A stretch of DNA of 64,000 bases from Anaerolineales bacterium (GTDB lineage Bacteria > Chloroflexota > Anaerolineae > 4572-78 > J111): positions 930,001-994,000 of the forward strand of contig JABTUW010000004.1 of assembly GCA_015075185.1 (NCBI GenBank), written 5' to 3'. This document shows positions 26,954 to 37,300 of this stretch, one piece after another (the first letter of the stretch is position 1; each line of letters opens with the position of its first letter). Position numbers and translations under genes: made by a program. The notes beneath the pieces were generated by a model. The model was not told the DNA's origin and searched no databases. It worked only from the letters and a program-made list of their open reading frames with translations.

Positions 26954-28599
26954 CTTTCGGCGGCGTCTTTCCAAACATCGTAGAAGAGATCGTAGCCGGT
27001 GGGGTGAGCTTTGACATTTTTGAATTCAGCCCGGGTAATGTTCCAGACTTTGCGCCAATAGCTAATACCAATGGGGCCGCGCTCTTGCATAATATCTTCA
27101 AGCCTGCACATCATCTCGCGCCGTTGGGCAATATCAAGAGTGCGCTCGGCTTGACGTAAGAGGGTCATAAACTCTTGATCCACCCAATGCGTCTCGTTCC
27201 AGGCGACTGGCTTGCCATTTTCATCCCCCGTGTAGGCCAGGGTGAGGACCATGGTATCCAGAGGACGATGCCCCCAGACCGTCAAGCCCAAATTAACCTC
27301 AGTCCACTCGCTCCAATACCTGACCGGTTCGACAATGTTCAACTCAATCTCAAATCCACCGGCAGCGGCCAGTTTTTGGAGGAGACGGGCGATCTTTGGC
27401 TCACCCAGGTCGTTTTTAGTGGTCAGTCTGACTTTTAAGCCGTTGGGATAACCGGCTTCAGCCAGCAGACTCCGGGCCTGTTCGGGGTCATACTGGGGAA
27501 TCGGTTTCGGACAATAGGCCGGATGGGGCGGCGCTACATGGGCGTCAAAGGCCAGGTCGCCCTGGTCTGAATAGGAAATTTCCAGAATCTTGGCCCGATC
27601 CTGGCACAGTTTTAGGGCCTGGCGCACGCGGACATCCTGCCACGGCTCCTGGTCTACTCGCATCCGTAGCACAAACGTCTCGGCGGTGCTAACCGCCTGA
27701 ACGTTGAGGCCGGGAGCGTACCGGAGCGACTGCCAGTCGGAGGGACGGGGGACAAAGAGGGTATCAATAGCTCCGCCCTGCATTGCTTCCATGCGCTGGT
27801 CAGGGGCCAGGTCAAGGTAAACCAGCTCGTCGAGGTAGGGCAGCGGCTGGCCGTCCAGACCCAGCCGCCAATAATCGAATCGGCGTTTGAAAACAGCCCG
27901 TTCTCCTTCCCGATATTCGTCCAGGGTAAAAGGGCCGGTGCCCAGCGGCTGCTTGAGGAAATCGCCCTCAAAACGGCGCGGCAGGATGAGAGCCGGGTAA
28001 TGGAAAAGATGTTCCGGCACGCCAATTTGGGGTTCATTCAAGTGGAGGCGGAGGGTATAATCATCAACCCGTTCAATGCCCGTCTTGCTGAGGTAAGAGA
28101 GCAAGCTGGCCATCGAGGAACCAACAGCGGGATCAAGCCACTGCTCAAAATTAAAGATGACGTCGGCGGCGGTTAATTTATCGCCATTGTTGAAGGTAAT
28201 GCCCTGGCGCAGGTGGAGGGTCCAGGTTTTGACCTCGTCGTCGGCCTCCCAGCTTTCCAAGAGCCAGGGCCGGGTCAGGTTATCGGGGCCGGTTTCAGTG
28301 AGGTATTCGGCCACCTGGCGCAACTGGTTGGCCCCTTCGATCCAGGAGAGGCGAGCCGGGTGGTCAAGCGGCTGGACCGCCGTGCCAATCTTCATGGTTC
28401 CTCCCCGTCGAACCGAGGCAGCCGGGACAGGATCAGACGCGGTTGCCGGCGATCCACAACCAGCCAGCACATGAGCGGTTGCTGCCGAGACGCCCAGCAA
28501 CGTCGCCCAGCGCAAAAAATCGCGCCGGCTTATGCTGCCCCGGCGCAGTTCGCTTTGCAGGTCAAATACAGCCGGATGAATTCTCCCCTTGTTACGCAT
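26950..28599 (-). CDS. Peptide-type substrate-binding lipoprotein (SBP family 5) with Tat-like signal, copy 3
   Basis: Extracellular binding protein of about 549 residues from the ATG at 28599, which has AGGAAAGGGG just upstream; a TTG start at 28647 is possible but has no such site. The signal carries a twin-arginine motif SRRDFLRWA, a hydrophobic stretch and a lipobox ending LAGCGSP. The core contains MKIGTAVQPLDHPARLSWIE, VKTWTLHLRQGITFNNGDKL and DDYTLRLHLNEPQIG. It differs clearly from copies 1 and 2, which use Sec-type signals. No permease genes accompany it; the next gene is the PP2C sensor, suggesting ligand delivery to a sensor. Confidence 0.87.
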   Translation of the reverse strand: MRNKGRIHPAVFDLQSELRRGSISRRDFLRWATLLGVSAATAHVLAGCGSPATASDPVPAASVRRGGTMKIGTAVQPLDHPARLSWIEGANQLRQVAEYLTETGPDNLTRPWLLESWEADDEVKTWTLHLRQGITFNNGDKLTAADVIFNFEQWLDPAVGSSMASLLSYLSKTGIERVDDYTLRLHLNEPQIGVPEHLFHYPALILPRRFEGDFLKQPLGTGPFTLDEYREGERAVFKRRFDYWRLGLDGQPLPYLDELVYLDLAPDQRMEAMQGGAIDTLFVPRPSDWQSLRYAPGLNVQAVSTAETFVLRMRVDQEPWQDVRVRQALKLCQDRAKILEISYSDQGDLAFDAHVAPPHPAYCPKPIPQYDPEQARSLLAEAGYPNGLKVRLTTKNDLGEPKIARLLQKLAAAGGFEIELNIVEPVRYWSEWTEVNLGLTVWGHRPLDTMVLTLAYTGDENGKPVAWNETHWVDQEFMTLLRQAERTLDIAQRREMMCRLEDIMQERGPIGISYWRKVWNITRAEFKNVKAHPTGYDLFYDVWKDAAES

Positions 28600-28681
28600 C
28601 GGCCCCTTTCCTGACATTACAATGGTTAATTGTACCACAGAATTCAAGGATAAGACACCTCACTGATGTTCTATCTAGCCA

Positions 28682-28710
28682 TTGACTCCCCCCTATGATT
28701 ACCCTATAAT
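28682..28710 (+). promoter_or_regulatory. Sigma70-type promoter of the class III aminotransferase
   Basis: TTGACT (28682-28687), a 17-base spacer and a perfect TATAAT (28705-28710). Transcription would start near 28717, placing the inverted repeat at 28728-28787 in the untranslated leader just before the ribosome-binding site. Confidence 0.85.
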
Positions 28711-28727
28711 GTGCCGAGAAAAGCAGG

Positions 28728-28787
28728 TTTGGAAGGTTCGAAACTTTCTCTCCTACTTCCAACCTTCTATTCTTCCAACCTTCCAAT
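28728..28787. repeat. Palindromic repeat in the leader of the aminotransferase
   Basis: TTTGGAAGGTT (28728-28738) pairs with AACCTTCCAA (28778-28787); an extra CTTCCAACCTTCTA unit sits between them at 28757-28770. It ends four bases before the AAAGGAG that serves the ATG at 28801, so folding could affect ribosome access. Confidence 0.7.
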
Positions 28788-28800
28788 GAAAGGAGCAACA

Positions 28801-30144
28801 ATGCCTTACATTCAACTCAAAACGCCCATCCCCGGTCCCAAGAGCCAGGAACTGCTCGCCCGGCGGGCCGCGGCGGTCAGCGCTGCCCTGTATCAATCCG
28901 TGCCAATTGCCTATGCCCGCGCTTCCGGCTCACTGGTCGAGGATGTGGACGGCAATATTCTGCTCGATCTTGTCGGCGGCATTGGGGCGCTGGCAGTTGG
29001 CCACACCCCGCCCCAGGTGACTGAAGCCATCCAAGCCCAGGCCGAAAAGTATATCCACGTCTGCCCGATTGTCGCCAACTACGAGCCGTACATTGAAGTC
29101 TGCGAGCAGCTCAACGCCATTACCCCCGGCAATTTCTCCAAAAAAACCCTGCTGGCTAACGGGGGGGCCGAAGCCGTTGAAAACGCCGTCAAATTATCCC
29201 GTGCCTATACCAAGCGCGCGGCGATCATCTGCTTTGAGGGCGCTTATCACGGTCGCAGCAATTTGACCATGGCTCTGACCAGCAAGTATGGCCTCTTCAA
29301 AAAGGGTTTTGGCCCCTTTGCCCCGGAGATCTACCGCCTGCCGCTGCCCAACCTTTATCGCACCCCACCGGGGATGAGCCAGGATGAATATTTAGAGTGG
29401 AGCATCTGGAATTTAGAAAATGCCCTCATTGCCCACGTGGACCCCAGCGCCATCGCCGCCATCCTGATCGAGCCGATTATCGGCGAGGGCGGCTTTATTC
29501 CTGTCCCGGCGCCCTTCCTGCAAAAAATCCGCGAGATTTGCGACACGTATGGCATCGTCATGATTGCCGACGAGATTCAGTGCGGCTTTGGCCGCAGTGG
29601 CAGGCTCTTTGCCATTGAGCACAGCGGCGTTGTACCCGACCTGGTGATCACGGCCAAGTCGCTGGCCGCCGGCACGCCCTTGAGCGCCGTCACCGGCCGG
29701 GCTGAAATTTTGGACGCCCCGCACCTGGGCGGCGTCGGCAGCACTTACGGCGGCAATCCCCTGGCCTGCGTGGCTGCTCTGGAAGCAATCAAGCTGATCA
29801 ACCGGCCCGAAACGCTGGCCAATGCCGCCCGGATCGAAGATATGGTCCGCAGCACCTTTGAGCCGCTGCAAGCCGAAATCCCGATTCTGGGTGATGTGCG
29901 CGGTCGGGGGGCGATGATGGCGCTGGAGTTTGTCAAAGACCCGGTGAGCAAAGAGCCGTGGCCGGAGTTTGTCATCAGCGCCATTCAAAAATGCACAACC
30001 AAAGGGGTATTGCTACTGCGGGCCGGGCTGTACAGCAACTGCATCCGCCTGCTGCCGCAGTTGGACATTCCCGAAGCCCAGTTGCGCGAAGGCCTGGAGA
30101 TTATGGCCGGGTCCATTGTGGAAACATATCGAGAGATGCGGTAG
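28801..30144 (+). CDS. Class III pyridoxal-phosphate aminotransferase, 4-aminobutyrate transaminase-like
   Basis: Transfers an omega-amino group, probably from 4-aminobutyrate or a similar amine, to a keto acid. It has 447 residues from the ATG at 28801, which has AAAGGAG upstream; a longer frame from 28711 would start inside the promoter. Motifs include NGGAEAVENAVKLSR (phosphate-binding region), FEGAYHGRSN, ADEIQCGFGRSGRLFA with the PLP-ring Asp, and the Schiff-base lysine in LVITAKSLAAGTPL. The fold is certain; GABA specificity is only the closest familiar match, as ornithine- and acetylornithine-type enzymes share these motifs. Confidence 0.9.
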   Translation: MPYIQLKTPIPGPKSQELLARRAAAVSAALYQSVPIAYARASGSLVEDVDGNILLDLVGGIGALAVGHTPPQVTEAIQAQAEKYIHVCPIVANYEPYIEVCEQLNAITPGNFSKKTLLANGGAEAVENAVKLSRAYTKRAAIICFEGAYHGRSNLTMALTSKYGLFKKGFGPFAPEIYRLPLPNLYRTPPGMSQDEYLEWSIWNLENALIAHVDPSAIAAILIEPIIGEGGFIPVPAPFLQKIREICDTYGIVMIADEIQCGFGRSGRLFAIEHSGVVPDLVITAKSLAAGTPLSAVTGRAEILDAPHLGGVGSTYGGNPLACVAALEAIKLINRPETLANAARIEDMVRSTFEPLQAEIPILGDVRGRGAMMALEFVKDPVSKEPWPEFVISAIQKCTTKGVLLLRAGLYSNCIRLLPQLDIPEAQLREGLEIMAGSIVETYREMR

Positions 30145-30191
30145 GCAAAGTACCGGAGCAATAAGTATCTTATACATGAGGCAAGAAATTT

Positions 30192-30257
30192 AGACAGAAT
30201 TAACAAGATTAACAAGATTTATTTGATCTAATCCTGTAAATCTTGTAAATCTTGTCT
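30192..30257. repeat. Palindromic repeat downstream of the aminotransferase
   Basis: AGACAGAATTAACAAGATT (30192-30210) with a second AACAAGATTT unit pairs imperfectly with AAATCTTGTAAATCTTGTCT (30238-30257). It resembles in style, not in sequence, the elements at 2361-2443 and 47331-47409: short units repeated within each arm. Confidence 0.75.
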
Positions 30258-30293
30258 GAAGCCTCTTTGGTTCCGGCCTGCCCGGCTACGAAT

Positions 30294-30333
30294 AAAAAAC
30301 CGACCCGTGAAAATTCATTGGGTCGGTTTTTTT
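30294..30333. terminator. Bidirectional Rho-independent terminator
   Basis: AAAAAACCGACCC (30294-30306) and GGGTCGGTTTTTTT (30320-30333) form a 13-base stem with A-run and T-run on either side. It sits between convergent genes (aminotransferase on plus, zinc-ribbon gene on minus) and can end both transcripts. Confidence 0.92.
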
Positions 30334-30361
30334 GTGGGGATAGAAACCCCTCTTATGCACT

Positions 30362-30964
30362 TCAAGCCGGGCCGGGTTCCGGCAGATGGGGGCGAGTTTC
30401 GTCGCCGCGCAGGAGGGGGGCGCTTGGCTCAGGCGGGGCCACGGGGACGGCCACCATTGGCCGGGTCTCGGCGATGACATGGCCGGAGGAGTTGTCATGC
30501 TGATCCGGCGGAGCCGCCGTCACACTGGTATGCGTGCCGCAGAAGGGACAGATGTTCCAGCGCAGATGCAAGCTTTTCTGGCAGTTGGGACAAATCTTCT
30601 TGAGCGTGGTATGGCAGTCGGGGCAGATGATCCAGGCGTCATCCACCTGCCGCGAGCAGCCGGGGCAGCGCGGGCGCTCTTCCAAATCTTGCAGCAGCGC
30701 TTCTTCCTCCAGCGAGCGCTCGTACAGTTCGGCCAGGGTGACGGGCGGGCGTAATAAGAAATAAAGGACTAACCCCAGCGGGCCAAAAACGACCACCATC
30801 AGTGTCGCCAGCAGAATGGCAAAGACATCGCGGGAGCGCCGCTTCACATCTCGAAACGTCCAGATGATCAGGCTCAACCACAGCGCCAGGAAAAAAGCTC
30901 CTCCAAAGGCCAGGATAACCTGCAAGCCCGTAATAATGAAGGAGGGAATTTGAATCTCAGGCAT
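30362..30964 (-). CDS. Membrane-anchored double zinc-ribbon protein of unknown function
   Basis: A 200-residue protein. Two transmembrane helices occupy about residues 10-34 and 47-69 (ILATLMVVVFGPLGLVLYFL). The cytoplasmic part has four CxxC pairs: CPGC near 99, CPDC near 113, CPNC near 124 and CPFC near 136, forming two zinc ribbons (DZANK-like). The tail is Pro/Ala-rich. GGAG lies upstream of the ATG. No catalytic domain is seen. It is the only gene between the aminotransferase and mnmG, and the context does not assign a function. Confidence 0.8.
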   Translation of the reverse strand: MPEIQIPSFIITGLQVILAFGGAFFLALWLSLIIWTFRDVKRRSRDVFAILLATLMVVVFGPLGLVLYFLLRPPVTLAELYERSLEEEALLQDLEERPRCPGCSRQVDDAWIICPDCHTTLKKICPNCQKSLHLRWNICPFCGTHTSVTAAPPDQHDNSSGHVIAETRPMVAVPVAPPEPSAPLLRGDETRPHLPEPGPA

Positions 30965-31170
30965 TAAACTTTACTCCATCTCTTTGGTTCAACGTTTAAG
31001 GTTGAAACGTTAAGTGTTCTAACAACCGTCGCATTATACCACAACTTAAAAAAGACAAAAGAACCAGCAGAAGATTTACCCCACAGCTAACCGTCAATTA
31101 GCCGACACACTGCACCCAGATATTTCAGCAAATTCACCTTCGGATATTCGACCCACCCGGTAAGTCAAGC

Positions 31171-33118
<1,948 letters not shown>

Positions 33119-33474
33119 TCTCACAAAACCATAATTTTTCATACTTTTGCTGAAACGATAAGTATAGCGCAAGCCAGAGGTCAAGGCAAAATAATTTCCA
33201 AAACCAGGCGACTACGGGCTGCGCTCCATTGGGGAGTCCGGCGACTCCCGTAGCTGGTTGCCTCCGCCTACCGCTAAAAGAACAATCTCCCAAAATTCCT
33301 GAAGATTGCCTCCAAAAAGCCCCAAAAATGAATCCGGACTGTAAAAATTGTGAAGTGATCCTCATTTTCGGGGCGAACTTCCGCCACTTTTCCAGAGGCA
33401 GGGTGTTATAATTGTGGGGGGCAGTTTGGGGCTGCCAATACTGCTATGATTAACTTTTATCTAGGAGATGTTGC
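33119..33474. promoter_or_regulatory. Divergent intergenic region between mnmG and fabF
   Basis: A TATAAT hexamer at 33407-33412 on the plus strand is a plausible -10 element for fabF, 62 bases before its start; no good -35 is seen at 17 bases. An imperfect stem (ACCAG/CTACGGG at 33204-33218 with CCCGTAG/CTGGT at 33247-33258) is another palindrome of the window's type. No gene is visible. Confidence 0.45.
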
Positions 33475-34719
33475 ATGAATCGCAGAGTCGTTGTTACGGG
33501 CCTGGGCGCAGTTACACCGGTGGGTAATAATGTTGCCGAAGCCTGGGAAAACTTGAAGGCCGGTAAAAGCGGAGTGACCACCATCACCCGCTTTGATGTA
33601 TCAGATTTGGAGACTAAATTTGCCGGGGAAATCAAAAATTTTGACCCGGATGCTTTATTCGGGCGCAAAGAAGCCCGGCGCATGGACCGCTATACCCACT
33701 ATGCCTTTGAGGCATCGCGGCAGGCCATTGCCGACTCCAAGCTCCTGGAAAACGGCACCGACCGGGAGCGAGTGGGGCTGGTCATTGGCTCCTGCGTGGG
33801 CGGCATAGATACTTCTTTCAGCCAGTACGATGTCCTCACGCAGCGCGGCCCTTCCAAAGTCAATCCCTTTGGGATTCCCATGATTTTGCCCGACACCGCC
33901 GCAGCACGCATTGCCATTGATTACGGCCTGCGCGGCCCCAATATGGCGATAGTAAGTGCCTGCGCCACCGGCTCCAATTCGCTGGGCGAAGCATTTGAAA
34001 TGATTGCTCGCGGCGATGCCGAAGCCATTATTGCCGGCGGAGCCGAGGCGGCGACCAACCGGTTGATTATTGCCGGCTTCAATGTAATGAAAGCACTGTC
34101 GGTTAACAACGACAATCCGGCCGGAGCCTGCCGTCCCTTTGATTTGAACCGGGATGGCTTTGTCATGGCCGAAGGTTCGGTCGTCTTGGTCCTGGAAGAG
34201 TTGGAGCATGCCAAAGCACGGCAGGCAAACATCCTGGCCGAATTTATTGGGTATGGCACCTCGGTTGACGCCAACCACATGGCTTCCCCCCTGGAAGACG
34301 CCGCCGGAGCCATCCTGGCCATTCGCCGGGCCATCCGCCGGGCCGGGATTGACCCGACTGAAATTGACTACATTAACACTCACGGCACCGCCACCGATTT
34401 GAACGATAAAACAGAAACCAAAGCGATCAAAGAAGTCCTGGGTGAGCACGCTTACAATATCAACATTACTTCATCCAAATCCATGACCGGCCATCTTTTT
34501 GGGGCGGCCGGGGCATTGGAAGCGCTGGTTTGCGTCAAAACCTTAACTGATGGTATTATTTCGCCGACCATCAACTACGAAACACCTGATCCTGAGTGCG
34601 ACTTGGACTACACGCCCAATACCGCCCGCCGGGCCGACGTGTCGGTGGCGATGTCCAATTCATTTGGGTTGGGCGGTCATAATGCCACCATTATCCTCAA
34701 AAAATATACCGGCAACTAA
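33475..34719 (+). CDS. fabF: Beta-ketoacyl-ACP synthase II
   Basis: Condensing enzyme that elongates acyl-ACP with malonyl-ACP in type II fatty acid synthesis. At 414 residues it is canonical. The catalytic triad is visible: Cys163 in VSACATGSNSL, His in NTHGTATDLND and His in SMTGHLFGAAGALEAL. The glycine-rich tail SNSFGLGGHNATIIL is typical. The ATG has AGGAG at good spacing. fabH follows after about 50 bases containing a palindrome, so the two condensing enzymes form an operon. No ACP, FabD or FabG gene is in the window. Confidence 0.96.
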   Translation: MNRRVVVTGLGAVTPVGNNVAEAWENLKAGKSGVTTITRFDVSDLETKFAGEIKNFDPDALFGRKEARRMDRYTHYAFEASRQAIADSKLLENGTDRERVGLVIGSCVGGIDTSFSQYDVLTQRGPSKVNPFGIPMILPDTAAARIAIDYGLRGPNMAIVSACATGSNSLGEAFEMIARGDAEAIIAGGAEAATNRLIIAGFNVMKALSVNNDNPAGACRPFDLNRDGFVMAEGSVVLVLEELEHAKARQANILAEFIGYGTSVDANHMASPLEDAAGAILAIRRAIRRAGIDPTEIDYINTHGTATDLNDKTETKAIKEVLGEHAYNINITSSKSMTGHLFGAAGALEALVCVKTLTDGIISPTINYETPDPECDLDYTPNTARRADVSVAMSNSFGLGGHNATIILKKYTGN

Positions 34720-34727
34720 AAATCTGG

Positions 34728-34760
34728 TTAAACGTTAAACGTTGCATGTTTAACGTTTAA
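34728..34760. repeat. Perfect palindrome between fabF and fabH, touching the fabH ribosome-binding site
   Basis: TTAAACGTTAAAC (34728-34740) and GTTTAACGTTTAA (34748-34760) are exact complements with a 7-base loop. The AAGGAG used by fabH begins at the last bases of the stem (34759-34764), so the folded RNA would abut or partly hide it. A related CAACGTTTAAGGTTG element lies near 30991-31014. Confidence 0.85.
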
Positions 34761-34772
34761 GGAGTTACTATT

Positions 34773-36101
34773 GTGATTACATATGCCCACATTGTTGGCT
34801 GGGGCAAATACGTCCCTGAAAAAGTGGTCACCAATGACGACCTGGCAAAGATTATGGACACTTCCGACGACTGGATCAAATCGCGGACAGGCATCTCGCA
34901 ACGACGCTTTGCCGGCAAAGATGAGACGACCGCCAGCATGGCCATTGCCGCCGCCCAGCTAGCCCTGGACCGGGCGCGAATTGCCCCTTCGGCAATAGAC
35001 TTAATTATTGTGGCTACGCTCTGCCCGGAGCACATTTTCCCTTCGACGGCCTGCCTGGTGCAAGATGCGCTGGGAGCGGCCAATGCCGGCGCCTTTGATT
35101 TGAGCGCAGCCTGCGCCGGATTTGTCTACGGCCTGGCGATGGGGGCGGGAGTCATCCGGTCGGGCATGGCTAAGGTAGTCTTGGTCATTGGCTCAGAGAC
35201 GCTTTCGCGCGTGCTGGATATTGAAGATCGGACGACCTATCCCCTCTTTGGCGATGGGGCCGGCGCGGTCGTGCTCCAAGCTGATGAAACCCCTGGCGGT
35301 ATCTTATCCACTGTCCTCGGCTCCGATGGCTCAGGAGCAGAACACCTGTGCATCCCGGCCGGTGGCAGCAAACTACCCGCCAGCCGCGAAACGGTTGACC
35401 AGCGCCTTCATTATATTAAAATGAACGGCCGCGAGGTCTACCGCTTTGCTACGCGGGTGATGGGCAAAGCAGCCAAGCAGGCCTGTGAAAAAGCGGGGGT
35501 TCCCGTTGAGGAAATTGACTTATTCATCCCCCATCAAGCCAATGTGCGTATTATTGAAAGCGCCAGCAAAGCCTTGAAGATCAGCGATGATAAGGTCTTC
35601 ACCAACCTCGACAAGTATGGCAACACTTCCGCTGCCTCCATCCCGATTGCCTTGTGTGAGGCCATCGAGGCCGGGCGGGTAGAGAACAAAGACAAGCTGG
35701 TGATGGTCGGTTTTGGCGGCGGCTTAACCTGGGGCGCGACGGTGATCGAATGGGGCGTGCCGATGCCCTACAAGCAACGCGAGTGGTGGTACAAGGCGCT
35801 GCGCTGGATGGTCTATCGCTGGGCCAGGGTGCGCTCAGCAACCATCCGCTTAACACGCTGGTTGGAAAGCCTGCTGCCGGCGGAAAATCAAGATGACTAT
35901 CTTGCCCCGCCCAAAGAAAAGCAAAAGGAGGAAATCAGCCAGCCGCAAAAAGAAAAGCAAAAGGAAGAAATCAGCCAGCCGCAAAAGGGCAATGGAGTAA
36001 AACCCACACCCGTTGAACTGCCCACCAAACTGCCCGTCATCAAGCCGGTAGAGCCTGAAGAACGGGTCATGGAAATCGAACGACCTCTGAACGGCAAGTA
36101 G
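34773..36101 (+). CDS. fabH: Beta-ketoacyl-ACP synthase III with a long charged C-terminal extension
   Basis: Starts fatty acid synthesis by condensing an acyl-CoA with malonyl-ACP. GTG start at 34773 with AAGGAG eight bases upstream. The first ~330 residues are an ordinary FabH with Cys114 in DLSAACAGFVYG, His in FIPHQANVRII and Asn in YGNTSAASIP. About 110 extra residues follow: a basic, Trp-rich amphipathic stretch (REWWYKALRWMVYRWARVRS), then two copies of a 12-residue KEKQKEEISQPQ unit (36-base direct repeat at 35914-35985) and a Pro-rich tail. Usual FabH length is 310-340, so the tail is unusual; a membrane or protein contact is possible. Confidence 0.93.
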   Translation: MITYAHIVGWGKYVPEKVVTNDDLAKIMDTSDDWIKSRTGISQRRFAGKDETTASMAIAAAQLALDRARIAPSAIDLIIVATLCPEHIFPSTACLVQDALGAANAGAFDLSAACAGFVYGLAMGAGVIRSGMAKVVLVIGSETLSRVLDIEDRTTYPLFGDGAGAVVLQADETPGGILSTVLGSDGSGAEHLCIPAGGSKLPASRETVDQRLHYIKMNGREVYRFATRVMGKAAKQACEKAGVPVEEIDLFIPHQANVRIIESASKALKISDDKVFTNLDKYGNTSAASIPIALCEAIEAGRVENKDKLVMVGFGGGLTWGATVIEWGVPMPYKQREWWYKALRWMVYRWARVRSATIRLTRWLESLLPAENQDDYLAPPKEKQKEEISQPQKEKQKEEISQPQKGNGVKPTPVELPTKLPVIKPVEPEERVMEIERPLNGK

Positions 36102-36122
36102 AGATCAAAAGAGAGAATAAGT

Positions 36123-36147
36123 AGGGGCAAGTCAGTGACTTGCCCCT
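36123..36147. terminator. Perfect hairpin after fabH, possible terminator
   Basis: AGGGGCAAGTC (36123-36133) and GACTTGCCCCT (36137-36147) form an 11-base perfect stem with a 3-base loop, followed by CTGTTGTTTTTT. It can end the fab transcript, though it may also be a member of the window's dispersed palindromes. Confidence 0.65.
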
Positions 36148-36178
36148 CTGTTGTTTTTTGGCCGAAACGCGAGGTATC

Positions 36179-36394
36179 ATGGCAGATCAAAGCGAACCGA
36201 CCATCCAACTTGACCAATTTTTGAAATGGAAGGGCCTGGTCAGCACTGGCGGCCAGGCCAAACTGGTCATTCAAGGGGGCGAAGTCCAATTGAACGGCGT
36301 TATCGAAACCCGGCGCAAGAAAAAACTAAAAACGGGTGACAAAGTTACTTTTGCTGGCCAGACATTAATAGTTGATCTGGAGCAATCACTCTAA
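36179..36394 (+). CDS. Small S4-domain RNA-binding protein (YaaA/YbcJ type)
   Basis: A 71-residue protein that is nearly all S4 domain: IQLDQFLKWKGLVSTGGQAK, then VQLNGVIETRRKKKLKTGD and a short strand end. S4 domains bind structured RNA, often in ribosomes or tRNA-linked quality control. The ATG at 36179 follows GAGG; an in-frame start at 36140 would lie within the hairpin's T-run and is rejected. The stop is 7 bases before xthA, so they are probably co-transcribed. The exact RNA partner cannot be inferred. Confidence 0.85.
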   Translation: MADQSEPTIQLDQFLKWKGLVSTGGQAKLVIQGGEVQLNGVIETRRKKKLKTGDKVTFAGQTLIVDLEQSL

Positions 36395-36400
36395 CCCTCG

Positions 36401-37186
36401 ATGCGGACGATTACTCTCCTCTCCTGGAATGTTAACGGCATCCGTGCCGTTCACAAAAAGGGCTTTTTAACCTGGCTGGCCGACGCCAGGCCCGATATTC
36501 TGTGCCTACAAGAAACCAAAGCAGAAGCCGCCCAATTGCCCACCGAACTGGCCCGGCCAGAGGGCTACCAAGCTTTTTGGCACAGCCCGGCCGCAAGAAA
36601 AGGCTACAGCGGCACGGCCCTGCTCAGCCGCGAAGCGCCACTCTCGGTGCAGTTTGGCCTGGGCCTGCCGGAGTTTGACGAGGAAGGCCGGACCATCATT
36701 GCTGAATACCCTTCTTTCACGGTGATCAACTGCTACTTTCCCAACGGCGGCCGCGATCACAACCGCGTCCCCTTCAAGCTGGCTTTCTACGAAGCGTTTC
36801 TCAATGCCTGCGAACAGTTGCGGGCGCGGGGTCAAACCGTCATTTTTTGTGGCGACGTCAACACGGCTCATCGTGAGATAGACCTGGCCCACCCCAAGTC
36901 GAATCAAAAAACTACCGGATTCCTACCCGAAGAACGGGTCTGGCTGGATCAGTTTGTGTCTGCCGGTTACATGGACACCTTCCGGCACTTTTACCCTGAT
37001 TTGGCCGGGCAGTATACCTGGTGGTCAATGGTTACGCGTTCCCGCGAGCGCAACATCGGCTGGCGGCTTGACTACTTTTTTATAGCCGCCGAGGGATTAG
37101 ATCGGGTGGAGGACGCATTCATTTTACCCGACATTATGGGCAGTGACCACTGTCCCGTAGGGATACGGCTGAGAGTGGAGGAATAG
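36401..37186 (+). CDS. xthA: Exodeoxyribonuclease III
   Basis: Class II AP endonuclease and 3'-5' exonuclease of base-excision repair, 261 residues, standard length. Motifs in order: LSWNVNGIRAVHKKGF with the metal-binding Asn, CLQETKAE with the metal-binding Glu, NCYFPNGG, GDVNTAHREIDL with catalytic Asp/Asn, WWSMVTRSRERNIGWRLDY and GSDHCPVGIRL with the terminal Asp-His pair. It lies tail to tail with a uracil-DNA glycosylase gene, another base-excision enzyme; the two are on opposite strands. Confidence 0.96.
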   Translation: MRTITLLSWNVNGIRAVHKKGFLTWLADARPDILCLQETKAEAAQLPTELARPEGYQAFWHSPAARKGYSGTALLSREAPLSVQFGLGLPEFDEEGRTIIAEYPSFTVINCYFPNGGRDHNRVPFKLAFYEAFLNACEQLRARGQTVIFCGDVNTAHREIDLAHPKSNQKTTGFLPEERVWLDQFVSAGYMDTFRHFYPDLAGQYTWWSMVTRSRERNIGWRLDYFFIAAEGLDRVEDAFILPDIMGSDHCPVGIRLRVEE

Positions 37187-37300
37187 AAGATATAGTGGAT
37201 AGAAGATAGTGGATTGTGGATCGAAGATGGAGAATAGAGAATGGAGCGTAGCGAATACTGTCCTCCTTCTATCCTCTATCTGCCATCTTCAATCTTCTTC
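37187..37300. repeat. Palindromic repeat between convergent repair genes
   Basis: Tandem GATAGTGGAT/TAGAAGATAG units from 37187 to about 37245 face CTTCTATCCTCTATC and GCCATCTTCAATCTTCTTCC (37266-37300). It starts right after the xthA stop and overlaps the last codons of the glycosylase gene (stop at 37289), so the final Glu-Glu-Asp of that protein is repeat-encoded. Confidence 0.7.

Noticed and set aside
19656..28599. A peptide ABC importer operon
   Set aside because: Three binding proteins are present but no permease or ATPase of the Dpp/Opp type lies between or beside them.
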